DNA from: a virus
Reading direction: 5' to 3' (one strand)
DNA: 25,628 nt
IMG/VR virus record: IMGVR_UViG_3300032156_000070
Span: 1-25,628 of that record
This document shows positions 14,857-22,329 of this stretch, piece after piece. How positions within the stretch are numbered: position 1 is the stretch's first letter; each line of letters begins with the position of its first letter. The notes below the pieces were generated by a model. The model was not told the origin of the DNA, did not search any database, and saw only the letters and a list, made by a program, of their open reading frames with translations. The position numbers were made by a program, and so were the translations under genes.

Positions 14857-16782
14857 TTAAACCGTTGACGCTAACTCCTGAGTCATTACTCCAACCTGAA
14901 TATCAGTGATATCATTTCCATCCTTATCCTTCAGTTTCTTGTCTACGATGATACTAACTCCAGTTTCATCATAAATCCGAAAATGCCATGTGTCACCAAC
15001 CTTAACCAAAACCTTCTTATTATGAACATAAGCTTCTTGGGTTGCAAGCCAATCATGTTCTTGTTGAGTAAGTCCTCCTCTCATATCAATCTCCTCCAAT
15101 AAAATCTGTTCATTAAGCATAATGATAGCCCTTGCTACTGATCCCGTGAGTCGATATTCGCCAGGTTCAGCATTAAGAAAATATTCAATAAGAATCTTCA
15201 AAAGTTCAGCATCAATCCCAGTCAAGACATACGTCCCAGGATCAGCTTTAAGAATTCGTTGTGCGAGAGTAACCACTTCTTTCCCCATAAGATTATAAAT
15301 TCCAGGACTTGCATCAAGTATCCGAACGGAAAGTAGCCCAGCGTTTGTTCCAAATACTAAATAACTGCCAGGGTCAACTACTAACACATATGCGGATGGG
15401 GTGGTATGAACTAAATCAACAACAACTCCGGTAAGTGTAAAAGTCCCTAATTCAGCATTTAACAATCTGGCAGCAAGAATTTGAGCAGATACACCGGTTA
15501 TAAGATAACTTCCTACATTTGCCGAAATGAACCTTTGCGCAAGAATTGTTGCATCGCTACCTGTAACCAGATATACGCCACCATCGGCTGAAATAAAATA
15601 ACCACGGGCAAGTGTTGCATTTATTCCCGAAATTACATAGTCACCCGGACTACCATTAAGCAAACGAGCACCCAAAACATTTGCTTGAACTCCCGTAATT
15701 GCATAATCCCCCGAACCTGCCGATATAAGTCTGTTAGCTAATGGACCAGCAGATATTCCCGATACATCATAAGAACCTAATGCTGCATTTATTGAATAAG
15801 CTACATACTCATCAAATCCAATGTCCCAACTTCCAGAACGAACACATTTATCAATATCGTCATTGAAGGGATAGATCGCATCCGCACTTAAATCCGTCCC
15901 TAAATCTATTGCACCCGCATCATTTGAAGCAAGATGGAAATCATCCCCACCAGAATTAACAAAGGTGAAGGTATGACTTATATGGTTCCCTGCCCCACCC
16001 CAATCATCTGCGGTGGTATCCTTTGAAGCACAGTAGGTAACGGTTCTTGTCGGACTACCAGTTGTTCCATCACTAAAATCAGCAGTAGTGTTATCAGAGG
16101 CAAGGCAATTAGTCCATATATGAACTCCAGTGGCTTGATTCCCCAACATCCTGAAACCATAAGTCCCATTATTGGTTGAAGTACAATTATAAAATCTTCC
16201 CCCTGAATTTGTTGTAAAAGAAGAAGTCCTAAATCCATCCCCTTCACAGTTATGTGCCAAACAATCTATTGCAAAACCGACATTTGAAGCTGTAGGTGCT
16301 ATTACAAATCCTTGACCGGTTCCAGTGCTACCAATCAAACAATCGTAAGCAATGCAACCCACAACAGCAGAAGAATTACACGATCCACTTTGTGTAAACG
16401 CATATCTGATGGCAGTTCCACTCGCAATACTTACTTTGGCAATTATATCTTGAATCTGAGAATAAATTTCCTGTAATGTAAATATATTCGTATCTGTTGT
16501 ACAAATAAATGTTACTCCATTATTCGGGGTTCCATCATGTCCCTGCCCTGCGGCTGGTCTGATAATCCTAAAGTAGGTGGCGTCGGTTGTGGCCCCTAAA
16601 ATCACCACATAATCATTAAAGCTGGCGGCATCGTCATAGCATTCAAGAACAGGAGAGGTCGTTCCAGTAACACAGTTTATGGTGTGGGCATCTTCCCAGG
16701 TCTGAAGGGCAGTGTAATTTCTTGTCCCATTTCCATAGGTGTGAATAGATTCGTTTGTTCCTACTTTTCTTGCAGAACCCAT
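14857..16782 (-). CDS. Beta-helix protein with ten GxYxxTG tandem repeats (fiber- or decoration-like)
   Basis: A 641-aa protein of three parts. Residues about 1-325 have the Asn/Thr/Ser/Gly-rich pattern of a right-handed parallel beta-helix, with repeated 'xxNCxAxxNxxxGF' turns and a closing DFHLASNDAGAIDLG...DIDKCVRSGSWDIGFDEY (281-326), a known ending of secreted beta-helix domains. Residues about 330-552 are ten tandem units of 20-26 aa with consensus L-x-A-x-x-G-x-Y-x-[IL]-T-G. Residues about 553-641 are a distinct C-terminal domain (LTQQEHDWLATQEAYVHNKKVLVK). It directly abuts the 160-aa gene. Location among head genes suggests a head fiber or decoration protein, possibly glycan binding, but a tail-fiber role cannot be excluded. 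Confidence 0.8.
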   Translation of the reverse strand: MGSARKVGTNESIHTYGNGTRNYTALQTWEDAHTINCVTGTTSPVLECYDDAASFNDYVVILGATTDATYFRIIRPAAGQGHDGTPNNGVTFICTTDTNIFTLQEIYSQIQDIIAKVSIASGTAIRYAFTQSGSCNSSAVVGCIAYDCLIGSTGTGQGFVIAPTASNVGFAIDCLAHNCEGDGFRTSSFTTNSGGRFYNCTSTNNGTYGFRMLGNQATGVHIWTNCLASDNTTADFSDGTTGSPTRTVTYCASKDTTADDWGGAGNHISHTFTFVNSGGDDFHLASNDAGAIDLGTDLSADAIYPFNDDIDKCVRSGSWDIGFDEYVAYSINAALGSYDVSGISAGPLANRLISAGSGDYAITGVQANVLGARLLNGSPGDYVISGINATLARGYFISADGGVYLVTGSDATILAQRFISANVGSYLITGVSAQILAARLLNAELGTFTLTGVVVDLVHTTPSAYVLVVDPGSYLVFGTNAGLLSVRILDASPGIYNLMGKEVVTLAQRILKADPGTYVLTGIDAELLKILIEYFLNAEPGEYRLTGSVARAIIMLNEQILLEEIDMRGGLTQQEHDWLATQEAYVHNKKVLVKVGDTWHFRIYDETGVSIIVDKKLKDKDGNDITDIQVGVMTQELASTV

Positions 16783-17265
16783 TTACTTGCCTGCAGCTTT
16801 AATCTTGACCAAATCAGTAGCGATAAGTTTTGCACCTTTCACCTTGTCTAAAATCATATTTGCAAACGGAATTGTTACCTTCTCAACCGGCTGGTACTCA
16901 ACCGTCATATCCTTAACTTTTGCCAAGTCAATGGTTTTCCCCAACACCTGAGCCCTTGCAATAAGATCTGCAAAAGGAATGCTGTATCTCCTCTTGGCTA
17001 AAACCTTTGGTGGTTCTATCGGATTTCCATCTTTGTCCTCACTGCTCGGCCACCACAATTCTCCTGTCTCAAAATGTGGAACGGTTAATTTCTGGGCATC
17101 CTCAATGGTGGTAATAGAAGTCCCAAGGTCAATTTCCAGAATCAGAAATTGCTTGACCTCTTCTGTTCCCCACTTCCAGCCGGCAGGTTTAACCGCAACG
17201 ATTCTCCCCTCATCCTTCCCAAACTCAGAAACACTGTCCACACCAATGGCGATTGAAACTTTCAT
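16783..17265 (-). CDS. Hypothetical protein, 160 aa
   Basis: An alpha/beta protein with a beta-rich N-terminal part (MKVSIAIGVDSVSEFG, GRIVAVKPAGWKWG, QFLILEIDLG), a PHFETGELWWPSSEDKDGNP loop, and a repeated motif, IPFADLIARAQ (95-105) and IPFANMILDKV (132-142), that suggests a small internal duplication of about 37 residues. The start overlaps the preceding helix-turn-helix gene as ATGA, and the stop directly abuts the beta-helix gene start, so the three are probably co-translated. No family recognised. Confidence 0.7.
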   Translation of the reverse strand: MKVSIAIGVDSVSEFGKDEGRIVAVKPAGWKWGTEEVKQFLILEIDLGTSITTIEDAQKLTVPHFETGELWWPSSEDKDGNPIEPPKVLAKRRYSIPFADLIARAQVLGKTIDLAKVKDMTVEYQPVEKVTIPFANMILDKVKGAKLIATDLVKIKAAGK

Positions 17266-17636
17266 GTCTCATTCTCTAACTGAAGAGGTTGTTTCGTAGA
17301 CCTACCCTCTTTATCTTTCAAGAAATTATAAAGCGTCTTGGGAGTCACTCCCTCATACTTTGCGGCAAGATACACATTTCCGCCAAACTTCTTAAGCATT
17401 GTTTGATGCACGAAATCAATCATTCCCTTCATTCTTGGTGGAGGGAGCATCGCAAAAAACTTCTCGAACTCCAAGTCAAAACAAAACATTCTTTCATCAA
17501 CCACACCACCACTCCCCTGATGAACACTCTGGATATTAATAACATTAATCTGGTTGCCCATCTGCGGAAGTGTAGAGAGCACCTGTTTAACCAGAACCTT
17601 CGTGTCCATTGTGAGATTGACGTCTTTTTCGCTCAT
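17262..17636 (-). CDS. Fis-type helix-turn-helix protein, 124 aa
   Basis: Residues about 80-108 (LKKFGGNVYLAAKYEGVTPK, then TLYNFLKD) match the Fis/HTH_8 pattern 'GGNxxxAAxxLGIxxxTLYxxL', the DNA-binding element of Fis and sigma-54 activators. The N-terminal 80 residues have no ATPase and no obvious receiver; FFAMLPPPRMKGMIDFVHQTM is helical. Unusual among structural genes. It may regulate late transcription or bind DNA during packaging, but neither is shown. The SD (AGGA) overlaps the previous gene's stop, 5 nt before ATG 17636. Confidence 0.72.
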   Translation of the reverse strand: MSEKDVNLTMDTKVLVKQVLSTLPQMGNQINVINIQSVHQGSGGVVDERMFCFDLEFEKFFAMLPPPRMKGMIDFVHQTMLKKFGGNVYLAAKYEGVTPKTLYNFLKDKEGRSTKQPLQLENET

Positions 17637-17643
17637 AGTAATC

Positions 17644-18072
17644 CTATGGGACTGGCGGTGGTTTTATTGTCGGTGGCACCGCCGGAATTATCCTCAAATC
17701 GAACGACTTAGGAAATAAATTACTCCTAACACTCTCCTGACCAAGTCTGTTTACTCCCGTTATAGCAAAATGAATTAAGTATTGAGCCCCATCTGCCAAG
17801 TCAATATTAAATTTAACCGGCCACCCCACTACCGGAGCAGGCAAGGGGAACCCAGACATAGGGAACTCTCCTGCCTTTATCCAAGTAACTCCCATATCGT
17901 TAGACTGATAGAGATTTAGTTTGTCTGTATTGCTATAGGCCTGATCTACCGTATATCCCACAGGCATCTTGGCAGTCTCATAAAGCCAGTTAAAGTTAAC
18001 AGAAACTTGACGTGCTTCTACACTAAAAGCAAATAACAAAATGGCCGATACGATAAGAATAATTCTTTTCAT
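17644..18072 (-). CDS. Secreted beta-sandwich (FN3-like) protein with proline tail
   Basis: A 142-aa protein with a clear signal peptide: MKR, then a hydrophobic core IILIVSAILLFAFSVEA and a probable cut near residue 20. No lipobox cysteine is visible. The mature part resembles a fibronectin type III fold (VSVNFNW..., KLNLYQSNDMGVTWIKAGEF, AQYLIHFAITGVNRLGQES). It ends in PPTIKPPPVP. A signal peptide is unexpected for a head structural protein, so a role in the envelope of the infected cell (lysis accessory or superinfection exclusion) is a possibility. The SD (AGGAGG) is 5 nt from ATG 18072. The proline tail is spanin-like in composition only. Confidence 0.75.
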   Translation of the reverse strand: MKRIILIVSAILLFAFSVEARQVSVNFNWLYETAKMPVGYTVDQAYSNTDKLNLYQSNDMGVTWIKAGEFPMSGFPLPAPVVGWPVKFNIDLADGAQYLIHFAITGVNRLGQESVRSNLFPKSFDLRIIPAVPPTIKPPPVP

Positions 18073-18084
18073 AAAAACCTCCTT

Positions 18085-18291
18085 TCAAAGTGATTTTACT
18101 GCTTTGTATGCAAACCATGATCCCAAAGTTAAGGGAAAAATTACCTGAACGTACGATCCCATAATTCCCCACGCCTCTCTTATTGATTGAACGAAGAAGC
18201 CAGCAGTCAGCAACCCAAATACCAATACCGTTTCACATAAAGCTATAAATGCACCATCAATACTACCTTCTTTTACTATCTCAATAGACAT
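18085..18291 (-). CDS. Small two-helix membrane protein (holin-like)
   Basis: A 68-aa protein with two predicted membrane segments, about 13-34 (GAFIALCETVLVFGLLTAGFFV) and about 45-66, separated by a short charged SIREA turn, with a Lys-containing C-terminus. Size and topology suit a class II holin, but no peptidoglycan hydrolase gene is adjacent and no specific holin family is recognised. The neighbouring secreted protein supports an envelope role for the pair. The SD (GGAGG) is 7 nt before ATG 18291. Confidence 0.7.
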   Translation of the reverse strand: MSIEIVKEGSIDGAFIALCETVLVFGLLTAGFFVQSIREAWGIMGSYVQVIFPLTLGSWFAYKAVKSL

Positions 18292-18314
18292 AATCTCTCC
18301 TCCTTTATAATCTC

Positions 18315-18488
18315 CTATAAAACTCTTTTCCCAACAAGCCCCAACCTTCCAGGGTCTAAAGTTACCTCAAAGTGACGACAACCACAGACCTTACATTTTT
18401 GAATAGTAAGATCTGGTTTATCGTTTTGTTCCAACTCAAGATTTTCTATCAATTTGCAACACTCTTTTCGTTTGTCCCCCGCTTCCAT
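18315..18488 (-). CDS. Small zinc-ribbon-like protein, 57 aa
   Basis: A short gene with a strong SD (AAGGAGG) 5 nt before ATG 18488. It has Cys10-Cys11 in KECCKLIE, then CKVCGCRHF (Cys32, Cys35, Cys37, His39) and a C-terminal GRLGLVGKRVL. The CxxCxCxH cluster suggests metal binding. The helical segment between the cysteine groups is acidic. Some phage zinc-finger proteins of this size (Mu Com) act on mRNA, but no sequence similarity to Com can be claimed. Stop TAG at 18317-18315. Confidence 0.72.
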   Translation of the reverse strand: MEAGDKRKECCKLIENLELEQNDKPDLTIQKCKVCGCRHFEVTLDPGRLGLVGKRVL

Positions 18489-18498
18489 GATTACCTCC

Positions 18499-18930
18499 TT
18501 ATGTAATGGTTAATATAGTCCCCGTTGTGTCTGAGTTGTTAAATTTTACCGAAAAGGTCTCCCCATTTGCGAGCACAAGGTCTGATCCATAATCCCACCA
18601 GCCAATTAACGCATCTGCGGGTGAAGTCGCATCATCATTATAAAGAACCACATACTCAAATGATTGCCAATCCGCACCAGTGGCATTAAAGACACACTTA
18701 GTTCCAGTTAAAGTTCCCGTCCCCGCTGGAGACTCAGCCCACGTATTTTGTGTATCTATGGGAGCATACCCAGTCCCAGTTGGCTGAGTAATGTTTGCCA
18801 ATATTGTATCCGTGTTTACTATAGGGTCTGTTGATCGAGCCAAGGCAACCTTTAATGTATGAGTGTTAAGGTTATGGATTGCCAATCCCAACTGTTCTAC
18901 AAAATCTAAAATCTTGTTGTAAGCTGCCAT
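18499..18930 (-). CDS. Phage structural-type protein, 143 aa (MAAYNK family)
   Basis: The N-terminus (MAAYNKILDFVEQLGLAIHNLNTHTLKVALA) and the DDATSPADALIGWWDYGSDLVLANGETFSVKF segment (about 103-134) are typical of a widespread phage protein family in which the protein is a small beta-rich subunit. I know the pattern but not a proven function. A head or tail decoration role is likely. GGAG lies 7 nt upstream of ATG 18930, and a good TATAAT box lies just upstream (18960-18965). Confidence 0.8.
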   Translation of the reverse strand: MAAYNKILDFVEQLGLAIHNLNTHTLKVALARSTDPIVNTDTILANITQPTGTGYAPIDTQNTWAESPAGTGTLTGTKCVFNATGADWQSFEYVVLYNDDATSPADALIGWWDYGSDLVLANGETFSVKFNNSDTTGTILTIT

Positions 18931-18959
18931 TTTGCATCTCCTTTCTCTATTTATCTATT

Positions 18960-18989
18960 ATTATATCACTTAATCACCGTATGTTTAAA
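18960..18989 (-). promoter_or_regulatory. Candidate sigma-70 promoter inside the structural operon
   Basis: On the minus strand, TATAAT (18965-18960) is a perfect -10 box. TTTAAA (18989-18984) lies 18 nt upstream and matches the -35 consensus in four of six positions. It overlaps the end of the 141-aa gene and would start transcription just before the 143-aa gene, boosting the accessory cassette and possibly the capsid genes. It is A+T-rich DNA, so a chance match is possible. Confidence 0.4.
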
Positions 18990-19391
18990 AGAAGTCACTT
19001 CCACCTCAGCATGCTCAACAATATCATTTGAAAGCATTTCCAAATCATAACGATCTCCTGGAAGAGGATCATCTTTTACCCCAATAGAACCATCCATTAT
19101 TGGGGTTGTTCCGTTTGATTTGTAACAACGATACCAAGTTGCCTTCCCAGTATCTTTAGCATCACTTTCTTTAGTTATAGAATTGGCTGTAATCACCCCA
19201 TTCACGGCTGAACCAAAAGCAGGATTCCCAAACCTCAATTCAGCTAAAAGAGCTTGTCCAGAAATAGAGGTGTTCCCAGTAACAGGCTGAATCCCATCAT
19301 ATTCTCGCAAATAACCACCATTTAGTTGTTCTGAAAGAGCATTGGCTTCGGCATTTACCGCAGCGTTGGCCATTTTTAAATTCTTTGCCAT
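18966..19391 (-). CDS. Phage structural-type protein, 141 aa (ANALSEQLNGGYLREYDG family)
   Basis: Residues 10-24 (AAVNAEANALSEQLN) and GGYLREYDGIQPVTG, LLAELRFGNPAFGSAVNGV, then GTTPIMDGSIGV form the recognisable pattern of a small protein often encoded near head genes of siphophages. It has no assigned reaction and is probably a beta-rich virion subunit. The 141-aa and 143-aa proteins frequently occur together, as here, just after the portal. The SD is weak (AGGGA about 10 nt upstream of ATG 19391). Confidence 0.78.
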   Translation of the reverse strand: MAKNLKMANAAVNAEANALSEQLNGGYLREYDGIQPVTGNTSISGQALLAELRFGNPAFGSAVNGVITANSITKESDAKDTGKATWYRCYKSNGTTPIMDGSIGVKDDPLPGDRYDLEMLSNDIVEHAEVEVTSFKHTVIK

Positions 19392-19407
19392 TTATTCTTT
19401 TTCCCTT

Positions 19408-22128
19408 CTATAAATCCTCTTCTACATTAGCGGATTCCAATCTTCCATCCTTACCACGATTGAGGACAATCTTTTTCTTACCTGTTTTCTTTTCTCCTAC
19501 AGGAGAGTTTAAATGATTCACACTCACCTTAGTTTCAATAGAAGGAAATTCCAAGTTTATTTCCTCAATCTTTATTTCTTTAGGAAAGGAGTTTACCAAA
19601 TTCGTCATTTCTTTCACATCTCTATTTCTCATCTCTTCTAAATGTAGAAGTTTCTGGTTTCTCTCGGATTCCAATTTTTCATAGAGATTGATTGTAGAAT
19701 GTATTTCATCTGACAATTGCTGAAACTCTTTCGTTTTCTGTTCTACAACTCCCTTCGTAGTAGAATTGGAATCAATTATAGTTCTACCCATTTCCGTAAG
19801 ACATAGATTCTTATTTTTTAATTCTTCTTGGAATACTTCCATATGGACTTTAAGGGATTGAATTTGTTCTTTCAACAATCGAATTTCTTCTTCCCTTAAA
19901 CCATTTTCCTTTTCTCTTAAACCATCTTCTTTTTCTTCTTTTTCAACTTTTTTTAATTCTATTTTAATTTTTTCCTGAAAATCCTCGCCCTCACCTACAG
20001 TAATCCCATGAAGGGAATAATGAGACCCAGGTACAACAACCTCAATACACCTACAATTAATTATTTGTGCGGCAGGTCCATTATAATCCCCAGGATGTCG
20101 TAAAGATGATCCATCTGGCATTATCCACATCGTCCCAACTTTGACCTTTTGACCATGCATTGGACGGTGTTGGTCTCTTACCCTCTCATCCAACGCCGTA
20201 AACCATTCTTTCTCTCCAAATCCGCTACGACTAATAGCTAACCAACGGCCTTCAGCACTTGAACTTCCAACTTCTGTTCTGGCGATAGTTCGGGCACGGC
20301 TTTTTGCTATATCAAATACATTGCGTATCCGATCAGCCATTTGATCAACGCTTTCACCCGCTTGGTAGCCTTCAATAAGCTGCTGATGGATTTGATTTTT
20401 GACTGTTTGAATAACACCAGTAATTTTTAACTTCTTATTCATAAGAAAATGAATTGCCTCTGGGTCTGACATGCTAAAAGACACCGCCATCCCAGTTTCC
20501 TCGACTATCAATTGAACCCCCAACTCCAAAGCGGAAATATAAAGAGGAGTTGTAATTTTATCTAACACCTTATATTCTTCAAAATAAAGTTCTTTGTCTA
20601 CATCGTCCATGTCCTTTTCCAATTCATCCAACGACTTCTTACGATACAACAAGTCCAAAGTCCGCTTACGCATATCATAAAATACACGTGACATCTTTTT
20701 AGTATAAGATTCTTCCAATGGGACTATCCTTCTAATAAACCCATTCCAAATAGTTTCGTTTCTGGATTCATCTTTGGATTCACTCTTGTTTTTAGTATAA
20801 GGTAATAATTGGCGGTCTTTGGACTCAATTGGAAGAAAAGTTTCTACTTGTGGTTCTGTTGGAGATAAATCAGTAACAGGCATTAAATTCACGGGCATAT
20901 ACCAAACATCGCCCCAAGGTTGCTTCTTAAACCCTAAATCCAACCTCCGATTAATCTCATTGAACGATGCCCCCATCTGCCAAAGTTTATATCCCGTTTC
21001 CGTTTTGTCTTTCAACGCTTCACGCAATGCCTCTATTTTGTTTGTATTGAATGCACACAACAATTTAGAATTAGAACTACGAAATAGAGCAAAATTCAAA
21101 GCCGAGGCACTCATCCTCATAAGGGGTAAATTAGTGCTCTCCCACCACTCTTTACGTTGTTCCTTGGATGTGGCGTAGTTAACATCCGCAGTTTCAGAGA
21201 TAACTGCCTTCTTCATTCCATAAATCTGAAACACCCTATCAGCTGATAAGTCCCGCAATTTAGGGAATTCCATATCTTTTTGGGACAGTCCTGTCTGAGT
21301 ATATTTTAAACCATTCTCCAGCACCGCCACACGATGACTACGACGGTAAGAACCATGCTTGGATTCAAATTGAGCTAAAACCCTATTAAATTGTTTATCA
21401 GTCAAAGTTTTATCCGTATAAAGCATCCCACCTGGAACTGCCCCTTCATCAAAGAAGTTTCCAGTATAACGGGATGCTTTAAAATCAACCAAAATGTTCA
21501 TCTTACCCGCCTCATGGGGAGCTTGTCCCATGATAGGATTATCTGGGTTCCAGAAATAAACATGACAAACCTCTTCTACGCCTAAAATAATTGAACTTTC
21601 AGTTGGAACAGACCCACCCGTTCCAGTATAATTTACCCCCCCTGGATTGTAATTCCAACCTATCAACTGATTCGTTACTCGTTTACCATTCGTTGGTTGG
21701 GTATCCAAAATTGGTCCCATACATCGCTTTGGAACTATCCAAAGCGATGATACCTTCGGAGCACCAGGAGGAAATGGGACAATAAACACATCCCCATCTA
21801 ACATCAAATGCCCAATCTCAGCCTCCACAAATGAATACCTATCCATTAAATAATTAGGGTATTCAAATAGTCTTTGCCAAGGATCAGTCTTGGGCAATGG
21901 TTTATACTCATCCTCTTTTACCTGAGTATAGACTTCAATTGGGACTTGGCTAATGGCTCTGGCTGTTGTAGAGATACAAATATACACCAAGTCAGACTTC
22001 TTGTATGGAGACGACATTACATCGTCAACCCCATAACCAGCTTGTCTGTTATACAAAAATTCCTGGTCATTAAATTGCTTATTAACTGGGTTGAAACTTT
22101 TCCGTAGTAAATCCCATCGTGTGGCCAA
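19408..22128 (-). CDS. Portal protein fused to a MuF-type head morphogenesis domain
   Basis: A 906-aa protein. Residues about 20-430 are an HK97-type portal: AISQVPIEVYTQV at 59-71, a DGDVFIVPFPPG stretch (111-122), GKMNILVDFKASRYTGNFFDEGAVPGG (208-234), and YGMKKAVISETADVNYATSKEQRKEWWE (303-330). Residues about 570-700 match MuF: ARTIARTEVGSSSAEGRWLA, then a DERVRDQHRPMHGQ stretch (648-660) and NCRCIEVVVPG (691-701). Residues about 715-835 are a long Glu/Lys coiled coil, and the protein ends KKIVLNRGKDGRLESANVEE. The portal forms the dodecameric DNA entry ring; MuF proteins are minor head proteins for assembly. Joining them fixes the MuF stoichiometry to the portal. The SD (AAAGGAG) is 7 nt upstream of ATG 22128. 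No frameshift or stop is seen. Confidence 0.93.
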   Translation of the reverse strand: MATRWDLLRKSFNPVNKQFNDQEFLYNRQAGYGVDDVMSSPYKKSDLVYICISTTARAISQVPIEVYTQVKEDEYKPLPKTDPWQRLFEYPNYLMDRYSFVEAEIGHLMLDGDVFIVPFPPGAPKVSSLWIVPKRCMGPILDTQPTNGKRVTNQLIGWNYNPGGVNYTGTGGSVPTESSIILGVEEVCHVYFWNPDNPIMGQAPHEAGKMNILVDFKASRYTGNFFDEGAVPGGMLYTDKTLTDKQFNRVLAQFESKHGSYRRSHRVAVLENGLKYTQTGLSQKDMEFPKLRDLSADRVFQIYGMKKAVISETADVNYATSKEQRKEWWESTNLPLMRMSASALNFALFRSSNSKLLCAFNTNKIEALREALKDKTETGYKLWQMGASFNEINRRLDLGFKKQPWGDVWYMPVNLMPVTDLSPTEPQVETFLPIESKDRQLLPYTKNKSESKDESRNETIWNGFIRRIVPLEESYTKKMSRVFYDMRKRTLDLLYRKKSLDELEKDMDDVDKELYFEEYKVLDKITTPLYISALELGVQLIVEETGMAVSFSMSDPEAIHFLMNKKLKITGVIQTVKNQIHQQLIEGYQAGESVDQMADRIRNVFDIAKSRARTIARTEVGSSSAEGRWLAISRSGFGEKEWFTALDERVRDQHRPMHGQKVKVGTMWIMPDGSSLRHPGDYNGPAAQIINCRCIEVVVPGSHYSLHGITVGEGEDFQEKIKIELKKVEKEEKEDGLREKENGLREEEIRLLKEQIQSLKVHMEVFQEELKNKNLCLTEMGRTIIDSNSTTKGVVEQKTKEFQQLSDEIHSTINLYEKLESERNQKLLHLEEMRNRDVKEMTNLVNSFPKEIKIEEINLEFPSIETKVSVNHLNSPVGEKKTGKKKIVLNRGKDGRLESANVEEDL

Positions 22129-22141
22129 TGGTCAATCTCCT

Positions 22142-22318
22142 TTATTCTTCTTCATCTTTGGGGGGTTGAGATTTAGGTTTAATATCCTCTACAAACAAAT
22201 AATTTACCACATTCTTGAACACCCAAATTATCGCCCCAGCGATAGAAAAAATGATTAACATCCAAAACAATGCTTCTAATACAACATCCCCAAATTTCCC
22301 TATCAACGATATAATCAT
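22142..22318 (-). CDS. Small single-span membrane protein, 58 aa
   Basis: Starts ATG 22318 with AGGAG 5 nt upstream and ends TAA 22144-22142. The protein has one hydrophobic segment (about 12-35, LEALFWMLIIFSIAGAIIWVF) and an acidic, proline-containing tail (KPKSQPPKDEEE). It sits between terL and the portal with tight spacing, so it belongs to the operon. No family recognised. A holin-like or envelope role is possible but unsupported. Confidence 0.72.
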   Translation of the reverse strand: MIISLIGKFGDVVLEALFWMLIIFSIAGAIIWVFKNVVNYLFVEDIKPKSQPPKDEEE

Positions 22319-22329
22319 TCCCTCTCCTA

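Noticed and set aside
15978-16247. An 89-codon minus-strand frame within the beta-helix gene
   Set aside because: Alternate frame of the 641-aa gene with no SD; low-complexity content comes from the Asn/Gly-rich coding.
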